43,371 nucleotides of DNA, taken from NCBI RefSeq assembly GCF_019163035.1, contig NZ_JAFLKV010000036.1:1-43371 (forward strand), read 5' to 3'. The position numbers were made by a program, and so were the translations under genes. Shown one piece after another: positions 26,709 to 36,227 of the stretch (position 1 is the first letter of the stretch; the number at the start of each line of letters is the position of its first letter). Under the pieces are notes generated by a model. It was not told where the DNA came from and made no database searches. It saw nothing but the letters and a program-made list of their open reading frames with translations. Source of the stretch: Sulfuricurvum sp. (GTDB taxonomy: Bacteria; Campylobacterota; Campylobacteria; Campylobacterales; Sulfurimonadaceae).

Positions 26709-27381
26709 TGAACCCCTAGCCCTAGCCCGGCTAAAACGGTTACTCACCTCACTGAATCACACCTCTATCACCCAAGCCTCCAGCGGCTCCGAAGCGATAG
26801 AACTCGCCGCACAATATCCATTTGATATTGCTTTTTTGGATATTTCTATGGCGGAAATGGATGGAATCGAACTCGGCTACGCCCTACGATACCATCATGA
26901 AAATCTTTCCATCATTTATCAGACTGCCCATGAAAATTATGCACTAAAAGCCTTTGATGTGGGTGCAGTTGATTATCTCTTAAAACCCTATACCGCTGAA
27001 GCATTGGAGCGTGCAATCACTCGGGTAAATGTCAAACCTAAAGAGCTCCGTCTTATTTCAAAAGCAGGAGATAACCATTATCTCCTCACTCCTGAAGTCA
27101 TTTTTTACGTCAAAGCCGATTTATCTGAAGTCATCTTCCGCTCCGATGAAGGGTTTTCGTATTATCCGAAAAAAATTTCCGATGTCGAAACACTACTTGA
27201 ACCCTATGGATTTTTACGGATACACCGCTCTTATCTCATAAATCTTAACCGTATAAAAGAGATGGAAACAATCGATCAAAGCCGTCTCAGTTTTACCTTC
27301 GATGGGATCAAAGAGTCTATCGAGAGCTCCAAAGAGGGGGCAAAACAATTTCGTCATTCATTTAAAGGAACAACAATATGA
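26686..27381 (+). CDS. LytTR-family response regulator
   Basis: 231 aa; REC ILIVDDEPLALARLKRLL plus LytTR YPKKISDVETLLEPYGFLRIHRSYLINLNRI. Confidence 0.92.
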   Translation: MNILIVDDEPLALARLKRLLTSLNHTSITQASSGSEAIELAAQYPFDIAFLDISMAEMDGIELGYALRYHHENLSIIYQTAHENYALKAFDVGAVDYLLKPYTAEALERAITRVNVKPKELRLISKAGDNHYLLTPEVIFYVKADLSEVIFRSDEGFSYYPKKISDVETLLEPYGFLRIHRSYLINLNRIKEMETIDQSRLSFTFDGIKESIESSKEGAKQFRHSFKGTTI

Positions 27382-28325
27382 CACTCGCTGTATCTAGCTG
27401 CCTATTAGGCGAAAAAATTCGATTTGATGGGGGACATAAACGGGATCGTTTTATCACGGATGAGCTCTGTGGATTTGCTGAATTTGTCCCTTTTTGCCCT
27501 GAACATTTAGCCTTTGGGACTCCCCGTCCCTCTGTTCGTCTGGTAAGTGTAGAGGGAGCGGTTCGGGTCCATTCGAACAAAAGCGGTGAGGATTTATCTG
27601 ATGCACTGCTCCAGAGCTGTCATGACGAACTCACTAACCTTGAAGCCAAGAGCTTGTGCGGGATCATCTTCAAATCCAAATCACCTAGTTGCGGAATGAA
27701 AAGTGCCAAACTTTATCTCGAAAACGGCTACTGTGAAGGGAAAGAGGACGGTGTGTTTATGCATCTGTGCCGTGAGCGGTTTCCTCTCCTGCCGATGGAG
27801 GAAGAGGGACGACTTGAAGATGCGTGGCTGAGAGAAAACTTTGTGATGCAGATTTTTGCCTACGATGCGTATGAGACATTCAAAGCCTCAAACCCCTCAT
27901 TAGGTGATTTGGTACGTTTTCATACAATCAATAAATTTCTCCTTCAATCTAAAGACGAAGCTCTCTATCGAGAACTAGGCAATATCGTCGCTAACCGAGA
28001 AAACCATACACTTCAAATGTTATTGGGGATCTATGAGTTGGGATTTAAAACCGCCATTGCGCGAAAAAGTTCGATCAAAAAAACCCGTAATGTATTAGAC
28101 CATTTGGCTGGATTTTTCAAAAATGAGCTCACTAAAAGCGAAAAAGAGGCATTGCATACCCAAATAGGTGATTATGCTTCGAAAATAATCCCCCTCATAG
28201 TTCCCGTCTCGACGATCTACCTTTATGCTAAAAAATACAACACAGAATATCTACTGGATCAAACATTTCTAACCCCCTATCCTAAAACCCTCTCGTTGCG
28301 TTCTCATATCAGCGGCGGTAAATGA
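27378..28325 (+). CDS. DUF523-DUF1722 (YbgA-like) protein
   Basis: 315 aa; AVSSCLLGEKIRFDGGHKRD and C-terminal YbgA-like region; directly upstream of photolyase. Confidence 0.9.
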   Translation: MTLAVSSCLLGEKIRFDGGHKRDRFITDELCGFAEFVPFCPEHLAFGTPRPSVRLVSVEGAVRVHSNKSGEDLSDALLQSCHDELTNLEAKSLCGIIFKSKSPSCGMKSAKLYLENGYCEGKEDGVFMHLCRERFPLLPMEEEGRLEDAWLRENFVMQIFAYDAYETFKASNPSLGDLVRFHTINKFLLQSKDEALYRELGNIVANRENHTLQMLLGIYELGFKTAIARKSSIKKTRNVLDHLAGFFKNELTKSEKEALHTQIGDYASKIIPLIVPVSTIYLYAKKYNTEYLLDQTFLTPYPKTLSLRSHISGGK

Positions 28326-29698
28326 GGATGCGTCGGATACTGTGGTTTCGACGAGATCTCAGAGCTGAGGATAACACGCTTCTATCCCAAGTGGGAGATG
28401 TTCTCCCCATTTTTATTTTTGATACCGATATACTCGAAAAACTCTCCCCAAACGATAGACGAGTCACCTTTATTTTTAACGCGCTATTGCGATTAAAAGA
28501 AACCCTAAAAATGCGCAATCTCGATTTAGCCATTTTTTACGGAAAACCGACCGACGTGTTTCAATGGCTCTTAGCTCAAGAGTCCTTTGATGATGTATGT
28601 GCCTCAGGAGATTATGACCCCTACGCACGTGAACGAGATCGTGAAGTGTCACATCTTATCCCTTTTACCTACCTTCACGATACCTATATCTTTGAACCGG
28701 ATGAAGTTCTAAAAAACGACGGTTCACCCTACCTAGTTTTTACCCCGTTTTACAATCGGGCTAAACTAGTGTTTCGACCTGAACACAGTGCCGAATCGGT
28801 TGCAGTTTCTCAAAATCTGATCCCCTATTATTATGAGGGTATTCACCACATTGATGGAAATGCTCACACCCTCCTCACCATCTCCCTTAGTTCCATTGGC
28901 TTTATTGAGCAACCGCTGACACCGCATCAACAACTCTCTCCTACAGATAAATTAGATCAGTTTGCTTTGAAACTGGGTAGTTATCCACATGATCGGGATT
29001 TTATGGCACTTGATGCGACGTCGGGACTCTCAACCGATCTGCGATTTGGAACAATCTCGATCCGAGCCGTGATTCGATGGTTGGTGGAGCAAAAAAAAGA
29101 GGGAGTCGATACTGAACCTTTTTTTCGTCAGCTCATTTTTCGTGAATTTTATGCGATGCTTTTAGCTCATTTCCCCCGTCTCGTCGATCAAAACTTCCGC
29201 TACCCATTTAGGGGAATAGATAATAACGACTATTTTGAGGCATTCTGCACAGCATGTACCGGAGTCCCTATCGTCGATGCGGGAATTCGTGAACTGTTAG
29301 CGAGCGGAGAGATGCATAACCGTGTACGGATGATCTGTGCCTCGTTTTTTACTAAAAATTTGCTGTTACCGTGGCAATGGGGGGAACGGTTTTTTGCAGA
29401 GCATTTGATGGATTACGATGCGAGTTCGAATATCCTCTCATGGCAATGGAGCGCTGGTACGGGAGTCGATCCGCAACCTTATTTTCGGATTTTCAACCCC
29501 TATACGCAAAGTGGTAAGTTTGATAAGGAGGGACTCTATATCAAAAAATATCTTCCTGAACTATTCTATCTCCCACCTAAAATATTCTCTGATGAAGCAT
29601 TATGGAGAGAATACATTTGGAATGAGTATCCTAAGCCGATCGTGGATCATAAGCAAAGTTCTAAGCGAGCATTGGAGTATTTTAAAAATAGTTTGTAA
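28322..29698 (+). CDS. phrB: Deoxyribodipyrimidine photolyase
   Basis: 458 aa; ILWFRRDLRAEDN, RMICASFFTKNLLLPWQWGERFFAEHLMDYDASSNILSWQWSAGTGVDPQPYFRIFNP. Confidence 0.95.
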   Translation: MRMRRILWFRRDLRAEDNTLLSQVGDVLPIFIFDTDILEKLSPNDRRVTFIFNALLRLKETLKMRNLDLAIFYGKPTDVFQWLLAQESFDDVCASGDYDPYARERDREVSHLIPFTYLHDTYIFEPDEVLKNDGSPYLVFTPFYNRAKLVFRPEHSAESVAVSQNLIPYYYEGIHHIDGNAHTLLTISLSSIGFIEQPLTPHQQLSPTDKLDQFALKLGSYPHDRDFMALDATSGLSTDLRFGTISIRAVIRWLVEQKKEGVDTEPFFRQLIFREFYAMLLAHFPRLVDQNFRYPFRGIDNNDYFEAFCTACTGVPIVDAGIRELLASGEMHNRVRMICASFFTKNLLLPWQWGERFFAEHLMDYDASSNILSWQWSAGTGVDPQPYFRIFNPYTQSGKFDKEGLYIKKYLPELFYLPPKIFSDEALWREYIWNEYPKPIVDHKQSSKRALEYFKNSL

Positions 29699-29751
29699 AA
29701 TTTTATTACTCAAATCTAAAAAAGACACTTTAAAGACACTTTTATAATACA

Positions 29752-30480
29752 ATGGAGGCAATGAATATAAATTTACTTATCAAATTATCGAATAATTGTT
29801 ATTGGGAGCCTAAAACACAGGCAGTTATCTATGATAATCATCCCGTTCCCTTAACATCAAATATGACGACACTCTTAACTCTTCTGATCGAGCACTACGA
29901 TAGACCTATAAGCAGTATTGATATATTTTTTCATATTTGGGATGATTATGATAAAGAGTTTAACCCAAAACATATTCGTAGTTTAATCAGTAATTTGAGA
30001 AAAAGGCTCCCTTGTTTAATCATTAACAATTATTATGGGGGGCACTATGTCCTGAAAAAGTTTCGTGACAACATACCTGATATTACCGACTATGTCCTTG
30101 AAATTTTGGATCAAGCCAAAAATGGGTTAACTATATCTGACCCGAATCAGCCAGACAACCCCGTCATTTTTGTCAATGAAGCATTTACCGATTTGTTCGG
30201 CTACACTTCTGAAGAGGTTATAGGTCGTAACTGTCGTTTTTTACAGGGAGAGGATCGAGATCAAACGGGACTTGACGAAGTACGCGAAGCGCTTAGTAAA
30301 CAGCGAGATGTCACCGTTACCCTGCGTAACTACACTAAAAGCGGAGAGCTTATTTTTAATGAACTCACTATTAGCCCTATTTTCGACAAGAAAAATAATA
30401 AGATAAAGTATTTTTTGGGGGTTCAGAAAAATGTGACCGCCGTACAAAAATTGATTCAACAAATCAAAAGGATGATTTAG
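29752..30480 (+). CDS. Winged-helix (OmpR-type) plus LOV-domain protein
   Basis: 242 aa; N-term Trans_reg_C-like fold; C-term PVIFVNEAFTDLFGYTSEEVIGRNCRFLQGEDRDQ...NELTISPIFD...FLGVQKNVT, canonical LOV Cys motif. Confidence 0.88.
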   Translation: MEAMNINLLIKLSNNCYWEPKTQAVIYDNHPVPLTSNMTTLLTLLIEHYDRPISSIDIFFHIWDDYDKEFNPKHIRSLISNLRKRLPCLIINNYYGGHYVLKKFRDNIPDITDYVLEILDQAKNGLTISDPNQPDNPVIFVNEAFTDLFGYTSEEVIGRNCRFLQGEDRDQTGLDEVREALSKQRDVTVTLRNYTKSGELIFNELTISPIFDKKNNKIKYFLGVQKNVTAVQKLIQQIKRMI

Positions 30481-30483
30481 ACG

Positions 30484-33400
30484 ATGGTTAAAGATAAAAA
30501 AGTAGATACCTACAAAAATTTGACGATTGTAGGGCTAGGTGCCAGTGCCGGTGGGTTTGAAGCACTTCAAAAATTTATCCAAAACATCGAGCTCTCTGAC
30601 CGAGTTACCTATGTTATCGTCCAACATCTCGATCCAAAACAACCCACATTATTAGGAACGTTACTATCACGTTTTTCAAAAATCCCGATTACGGAAATCA
30701 CGGATGGATTAGAGCCTTTGGCGGATAATATTTACTATTGTCCACCAAATTCGGATCTATTAATCGAAAATGGGCGTTTCATCCTCACCGCCCCCTCGAT
30801 AAAACCCTATCCTAAACCCTCTGTCAATCGATTTTTAAAGTCATTGGCTCAAGAGAAAAAAGAAAAAGCGATCGGTATTATCCTCAGCGGTACCGGAAGT
30901 GACGGTGCAGAGGGGATCATCGCCATTAAACAAAACGGCGGGATCGCTCTCGCGGAAAATGAAAACGCAAAATATTTTTCGATGCCGAAAGCGGCTATCG
31001 ACACACACGCCGTAGATGCTGTTCTCCCCTCAGAACTTTTAGCACAGGGGATTACCTACGCGATTGATGATCCCAAATACTTTGACCGTCATTTTGATCT
31101 TTTAGACAATATTGACAAAATCTTTAAACTTTTAAATCAAAAAAGTGACGTTGATTTCAGTGACTACAAAGAAAATACTATCCATCGCCGCTTAGAGCGC
31201 AGAATTATCGATACAAAATCCGAAAGTGTGGATGATTATATCGATCTGCTTCAGCGCTCTCCCGCAGAAATTTTAAAGCTAAAAAAAGAGCTACTCATCA
31301 TCGTTACCTCTCTTTTTCGAGATAAAGAGGCATTTAAAGCTCTTGAAAAAGAGTTAGAAACCCTCCTCCGAGATAAACTCGATAACCACTTACGCATTTG
31401 GATTGCTGCGTGCGCTACCGGTGAAGAGGCATACTCTGTCGCTATCGTGGTGACAGAGCTGTTGAAAAAAATGGAAATTACGAAAAAAGTAACTATTTTT
31501 GCGACTGATGTGAGTGAAGAAGCAATTGACGAAGCCCGAAATCGAAGCTTCAATGATGATGAAATCAGCGAAGTTGATCCACATATACTTGCTAATTACT
31601 TTGTCGAAAAAAACCACCGTTTTTCCCCTACAAAACCGATACGTGACATGATCGTGTTTTCAAAACACGACGTCATCAAAGACCCACCGTTTCTTAACCT
31701 TGATCTCGTTAGCTGCCGCAATCTTTTGATCTATTTTAATGCAGATCTTCAACATCGTGTTATCAGTATCTTCTCTTATGCAATGCGGTATCAAGGTTTG
31801 ATGTTTTTGGGCCTCTCTGAAACAATCGGAAACCTCACCTCTATTTTTGCCATCATCGATAATAAACATAAAATTTATCGCAAATCGACTGATATGGGAA
31901 ATTCCGATATCGATGCCCTCGCCTATTTCCAGAGAAAAGATTTCCAACGCGGCTCACGAAAACTGCGGGATGAAGTCAATGTTCTGGATATCAATGTCTC
32001 AATCAACAGTGCCGTTTCAGGATACTTCGCACAAAACGGCGTGGTCGTCGATTCGAACGGGGGTATTTTATTTTTCAAAGGTGAAAACAGCCATCTCTCT
32101 CACCCCAGCGGTTTAGTAACCAATGAGATCTACAAACAAGTGAGTGATTTTCTTCGCCTCGATCTGCGTGCAACTCTCAACGAAGCGGTCAAAAATGAGT
32201 CGGTAGCGGTTTCCAAAAAAATCCGTATTCTCCCCCTCACGGATGATCGCATCTACATCATAATCACCGTCTTTCCCCTTGGTCGCAATAAACTCGCCGA
32301 AAGTAGCTATTTTGTCACCTTCGAAGAGATCAATGAAACCGAACGCTCCCCGCTTCTGTCGCATCAGATGCAAGCACACGACATCAATGATGTCAATATC
32401 CTTGAAAATGAGCTAACCGCACTCAAAGAGCGTCTCCAAATCACCATCGAAGAGCTAGAAACTTCCAATGAAGAGCTCCAAAGCACCAACGAAGAGCTCC
32501 AAAGCACCAACGAAGAGCTCCAAAGTACCAATGAAGAGATGGAAACCTCTAACGAAGAGTTACAAAGTACGAACGAAGAACTCAGCACCGTCAATGATGA
32601 GCTTCAGCACAAAAACAAAGAGTTGGCGTTTGTCAATGAAGCGCTCAACCGAGTGGTTGAAGTGATTAACACCGATGTGTTAATTTTGGACAAAAATCTC
32701 GATCTCTTTCTCCATACCAAAGGGATGGAACGTTTTTTCCAAATCAACTATTCCCATAAAATCAATTTGAGCGAAATCGTCATCAATGCCCTCGTTAACA
32801 TCCCGAACCTTTTTGATAATGTCAAAAGTGTTGTCCAAAACAAAACCGAGATTGAATACGATTTGATCATTGATAGCCGAATCTATTGGTTTCAAATCAA
32901 AGCGATCAATTTTACTACCGACGATTTCGGCGTCATTATCGGATTTACCGATAAAACCGATATTATCCGCAACCAAGAACTAATGTTTCAGCAATCCAAA
33001 CTCGCTAGTATGGGGGAGATGATCGGCAATATCGCCCATCAATGGCGTCAGCCGCTTAACTCGCTCGCACTCAACCTTTTCGGGGCCGAGAAAAAATTTC
33101 GTGCGCATACCCTTAGTGAAGAGGTATTTCGCGATTTTGTCGAAGAGTCCCAAAAAACGATCCAGCATATGTCGCTTACAATCGATGATTTTCGCGATTT
33201 TTTCAATCCCAATAAAATGAAAAAAATATTTCATCTCAACGCCCTCATCACTAAAACGATCTCCTTCGTCAGAGACTCGTTTAAACAATCAGGAATCACG
33301 ATTCTCCATGATGAAATGAATGATTGTGAGATTTATGGCTATGAAAATGAGTTTTCACAAGTGCTAATCAACATTCTCAACAACTCCAAAGATGCAATTT

Positions 33401-33684
33401 TAAGCTCTCAAAAAAGTGAGGGAACCATCCGGTTCAAAGTTGAAAAAGATACACAAAGAGTTACCATCTTCATCACCGACAACGGTGGGGGAGCTTCTGA
33501 TGAGATTATGAACCGCTTATTTGAACCTTATTTCACAACCAAAGAGAAAAAAGAAGGGACTGGAATCGGCTTATATATGTCCAAAATGATTATCGAAAAC
33601 AGTATGAATGGATCCATTGAAATGAAGTCGATTAAAAACGGGATGAAAACCTCTATTTCACTGCTAGTAGGTGAAAATGCTTAA
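30484..33684 (+). CDS. CheB-CheR-coiled coil-PAS-histidine kinase fusion
   Basis: 1066 aa; CheB GLGASAGGFEALQ, LSGTGSDGAEGI; CheR SLFRDKEAF, AACATGEEAYS; (EELQSTN)n; SMGEMIGNIAHQWRQPLNSL; GTGIGLYM. Confidence 0.93.
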   Translation: MVKDKKVDTYKNLTIVGLGASAGGFEALQKFIQNIELSDRVTYVIVQHLDPKQPTLLGTLLSRFSKIPITEITDGLEPLADNIYYCPPNSDLLIENGRFILTAPSIKPYPKPSVNRFLKSLAQEKKEKAIGIILSGTGSDGAEGIIAIKQNGGIALAENENAKYFSMPKAAIDTHAVDAVLPSELLAQGITYAIDDPKYFDRHFDLLDNIDKIFKLLNQKSDVDFSDYKENTIHRRLERRIIDTKSESVDDYIDLLQRSPAEILKLKKELLIIVTSLFRDKEAFKALEKELETLLRDKLDNHLRIWIAACATGEEAYSVAIVVTELLKKMEITKKVTIFATDVSEEAIDEARNRSFNDDEISEVDPHILANYFVEKNHRFSPTKPIRDMIVFSKHDVIKDPPFLNLDLVSCRNLLIYFNADLQHRVISIFSYAMRYQGLMFLGLSETIGNLTSIFAIIDNKHKIYRKSTDMGNSDIDALAYFQRKDFQRGSRKLRDEVNVLDINVSINSAVSGYFAQNGVVVDSNGGILFFKGENSHLSHPSGLVTNEIYKQVSDFLRLDLRATLNEAVKNESVAVSKKIRILPLTDDRIYIIITVFPLGRNKLAESSYFVTFEEINETERSPLLSHQMQAHDINDVNILENELTALKERLQITIEELETSNEELQSTNEELQSTNEELQSTNEEMETSNEELQSTNEELSTVNDELQHKNKELAFVNEALNRVVEVINTDVLILDKNLDLFLHTKGMERFFQINYSHKINLSEIVINALVNIPNLFDNVKSVVQNKTEIEYDLIIDSRIYWFQIKAINFTTDDFGVIIGFTDKTDIIRNQELMFQQSKLASMGEMIGNIAHQWRQPLNSLALNLFGAEKKFRAHTLSEEVFRDFVEESQKTIQHMSLTIDDFRDFFNPNKMKKIFHLNALITKTISFVRDSFKQSGITILHDEMNDCEIYGYENEFSQVLINILNNSKDAILSSQKSEGTIRFKVEKDTQRVTIFITDNGGGASDEIMNRLFEPYFTTKEKKEGTGIGLYMSKMIIENSMNGSIEMKSIKNGMKTSISLLVGENA
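32449..32595 (+). repeat. 21-bp coding tandem repeat, 7 units (EELxSTN heptads)
   Basis: Units at 32449, 32470, 32491, 32512, 32533, 32554, 32575; 32470 and 32491 units identical (gaagagctccaaagcaccaac). Confidence 0.9.
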
Positions 33685-35761
33685 TTCCTTGATACTTTTG
33701 TACGTCGAAGATGACGAATCTACGATTAGTGCATTTAGCAATGCTTTTGGTGATGATTTTAAAACAATCTTGATTGGACGCAATGGAGAAGAAGGGCTTG
33801 AACTTTTTCATAAATACTCACCGCATATGATTATCAGCGATCTTCAGCTTCCCAAAATGAGCGGGCTTGACATGATCGAAGAGATACGCAAAACGGATAG
33901 TTCGATTCCGATTATCGTCAACTCTGCATTTAGCGATACCAATCTCCTCTTGCGTAGTATAGATTTACGTGTTGATAGTTATGTACTGAAACCGACCAAT
34001 CCCAATCAACTTTTGAATGTTATGCACAAAGTAGCCCGAATAAATGTTCTGGAGAGTCTACTAAAAACCTCAAAAGAGACTATGCAGACGATTATCGATG
34101 AAATTCCTGATCCCATTTTGTATATCAAACCTGATTACTCGGTCATGATGCTCAACAACGCTGCCAAAAATTTAAATCCAAATATTGTTAACGATGAATC
34201 GATTAAATGCTATGGACTCAACTACCACTTAAAGCATCCATGTACGGAACATGACCATGTATGCCCTATAAAACAGGTGGGAATTACTAAAAAATCTATT
34301 ACTGTTCGTCAAATTCATATATTGGAGAGTGGAGAAAAACGCCATGTTGAGATACACATGCGTCCTATTTTTGATGAAGAGGGAGAAATTTCTGCTTATC
34401 TCGAAATATCTCACGATATCACCGACTATATTATTATTCAAGATCAACTTTTTTCTGAAACACAAAAACTTTCTCATATTTCGATGCACGATCCTCTCAC
34501 TCAACTTCCGAATCGACGCCTTCTAAATGATCGTATTGAGCAAACCATTCAACATAAACATCGATCAAAAGAACTTTTTGCCCTATTTTTTATCGATTTG
34601 GATCATTTCAAAGAGGTCAATGATTCGATGGGGCATTTAAGCGGTGATCAACTTCTCATTGAAGTAGCAAAAAGGATAACAAAAGTAACTCGCAATGGCG
34701 ATACTATTGCCCGAATCGGAGGTGATGAATTTGTTCTTATAATCGAAAATGGCTCAGATGTTACCCATTTTGCTCATGTTGCAGAAAAATTGAAAAAGCT
34801 TTTTGAAACCCCTTTCCTGATCGGTGGCAAAAAGATCTTTAGCGCATGCAGTATCGGTATCAGTATCTATCCGAATGATGGAGATAATGCAGAAGCTCTT
34901 TTGAGTAATGCGGATGCGGCGATGTACGCTTCGAAAGAATCGGGTCGAAATAAATACCATTTTTACACACCGCAAATGAGAGAGGAAGCGACTACCTATC
35001 TCCAAGCCGGAAATGAACTCAAAGAGGGGATTAAAAACAATGAATTGATTCTATTTTATCAGCCGATAATTGATTCATTAACGAATCAGTGCCTCTCTTT
35101 TGAAGCATTAATCCGTTGGAATAATCCGAAAAAAGGGCTTATTACTCCTAATGATTTTCTACCGACAGCGCATAAAGCAGGATTGATGATAGAAATAGAC
35201 GAGTGGGTTATTACTACGGCTATCAAAACATTTAGCCTCCTATCTCCTGCATTTAAAGAACAAGGTTCTGTTGCAATTAATCTTACTGTAGAGACTCTAC
35301 TAAATGAATCTTTTGTTAAGTTTATTGAAAACATTGTTGCTTCTTATGGACTAAAACCAGAAAACCTAGTTTTAGAGATTGTGGAGACCTCTTTGATGAG
35401 TGATATCATTACTGCCAAAAGAGTGATTAGTGATTTACATGCATTAGGGGTTAAAATTGCAATTGATGACTTTGGTACAGGATATTCGTCGCTGAGTTAT
35501 ATTTTGGAGCTTGATATTGATATCTTAAAAATTGATCAATCGTTTATCCGTAAAATAGGTGTGGATGAGCGAGGACCTACTCTGATTAAAAGTATCATAG
35601 CCCTCTCAAAAATCATTGATGTTACCATCGTAGCCGAAGGTGTCGAAACAGCGGAACAAAAAGAGTTTTTGGTCACGCAGGGGGCAAATGAGCTCCAAGG
35701 GTATTTATTTGCTAAACCGATGAAGCAGCTTGATTTGATTCAATTTTTACCATTAAAATAA
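33671..35761 (+). CDS. Response regulator-PAS-GGDEF-EAL protein (cyclic-di-GMP turnover)
   Basis: 696 aa; REC LLYVEDDES..., PAS, ARIGGDEFVLI, FEALIRW, DDFGTGYSSLSYI, VAEGVET; GGDEF and EAL signatures both intact. Confidence 0.93.
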   Translation: MKMLNSLILLYVEDDESTISAFSNAFGDDFKTILIGRNGEEGLELFHKYSPHMIISDLQLPKMSGLDMIEEIRKTDSSIPIIVNSAFSDTNLLLRSIDLRVDSYVLKPTNPNQLLNVMHKVARINVLESLLKTSKETMQTIIDEIPDPILYIKPDYSVMMLNNAAKNLNPNIVNDESIKCYGLNYHLKHPCTEHDHVCPIKQVGITKKSITVRQIHILESGEKRHVEIHMRPIFDEEGEISAYLEISHDITDYIIIQDQLFSETQKLSHISMHDPLTQLPNRRLLNDRIEQTIQHKHRSKELFALFFIDLDHFKEVNDSMGHLSGDQLLIEVAKRITKVTRNGDTIARIGGDEFVLIIENGSDVTHFAHVAEKLKKLFETPFLIGGKKIFSACSIGISIYPNDGDNAEALLSNADAAMYASKESGRNKYHFYTPQMREEATTYLQAGNELKEGIKNNELILFYQPIIDSLTNQCLSFEALIRWNNPKKGLITPNDFLPTAHKAGLMIEIDEWVITTAIKTFSLLSPAFKEQGSVAINLTVETLLNESFVKFIENIVASYGLKPENLVLEIVETSLMSDIITAKRVISDLHALGVKIAIDDFGTGYSSLSYILELDIDILKIDQSFIRKIGVDERGPTLIKSIIALSKIIDVTIVAEGVETAEQKEFLVTQGANELQGYLFAKPMKQLDLIQFLPLK

Positions 35762-35838
35762 AATATTTTTAGGCGCTTGACAAGATGTTATCGTGTCTAA
35801 AGTAAATATGAAGTACAATTAAATAAAAAAGAGGTTTT

Positions 35839-36216
35839 ATGAATTCCGAAAAGGTTATTTCCGGTTTTTTTATCATCCTTGCGCTTACCCTGAATTTCGG
35901 GTTTGTGTACGGTGATTTTGATGTCATCGCGTATCACAGTGTCTATGAACTGGTTGCCGCTATTACCGTAAATATTATTGCTACCATTATGAAATTGGGA
36001 GATAAAACCCAAACAGGCTCCGTCCTCCTCGCTACTAGTTTTGTAGCGGATCTTCAACTCATTGCGGCTGCATCGTTTTGGGGGATTGTGAATATGACGG
36101 GAGTAATGAGTGTAGAATTGTTTACGATTGTTGTCTCTCTTGCAGCGGGTGCATTAGTCGCTAACGTTATATCCGTCACCCTCTTCGTCGGTGAAACTCT
36201 TTTACTTAAACGCTGA
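35839..36216 (+). CDS. Small integral membrane protein (DUF6394-like)
   Basis: 125 aa, mostly hydrophobic; linked to K+ channel gene. Confidence 0.65.
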   Translation: MNSEKVISGFFIILALTLNFGFVYGDFDVIAYHSVYELVAAITVNIIATIMKLGDKTQTGSVLLATSFVADLQLIAAASFWGIVNMTGVMSVELFTIVVSLAAGALVANVISVTLFVGETLLLKR

Positions 36217-36227
36217 TATCCTAATCG

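Noticed and set aside
32449-32595. Tandem repeat as CRISPR or non-coding satellite
   Set aside because: In-frame heptad repeats in a coding coiled coil; no spacers.
35752-35775. AT-rich attaaaataaaatatttttagg after the GGDEF-EAL gene as a seventh 17-mer
   Set aside because: Lacks the G...C bounded GTWAA/TTWAC half-sites; only AT-richness in common.
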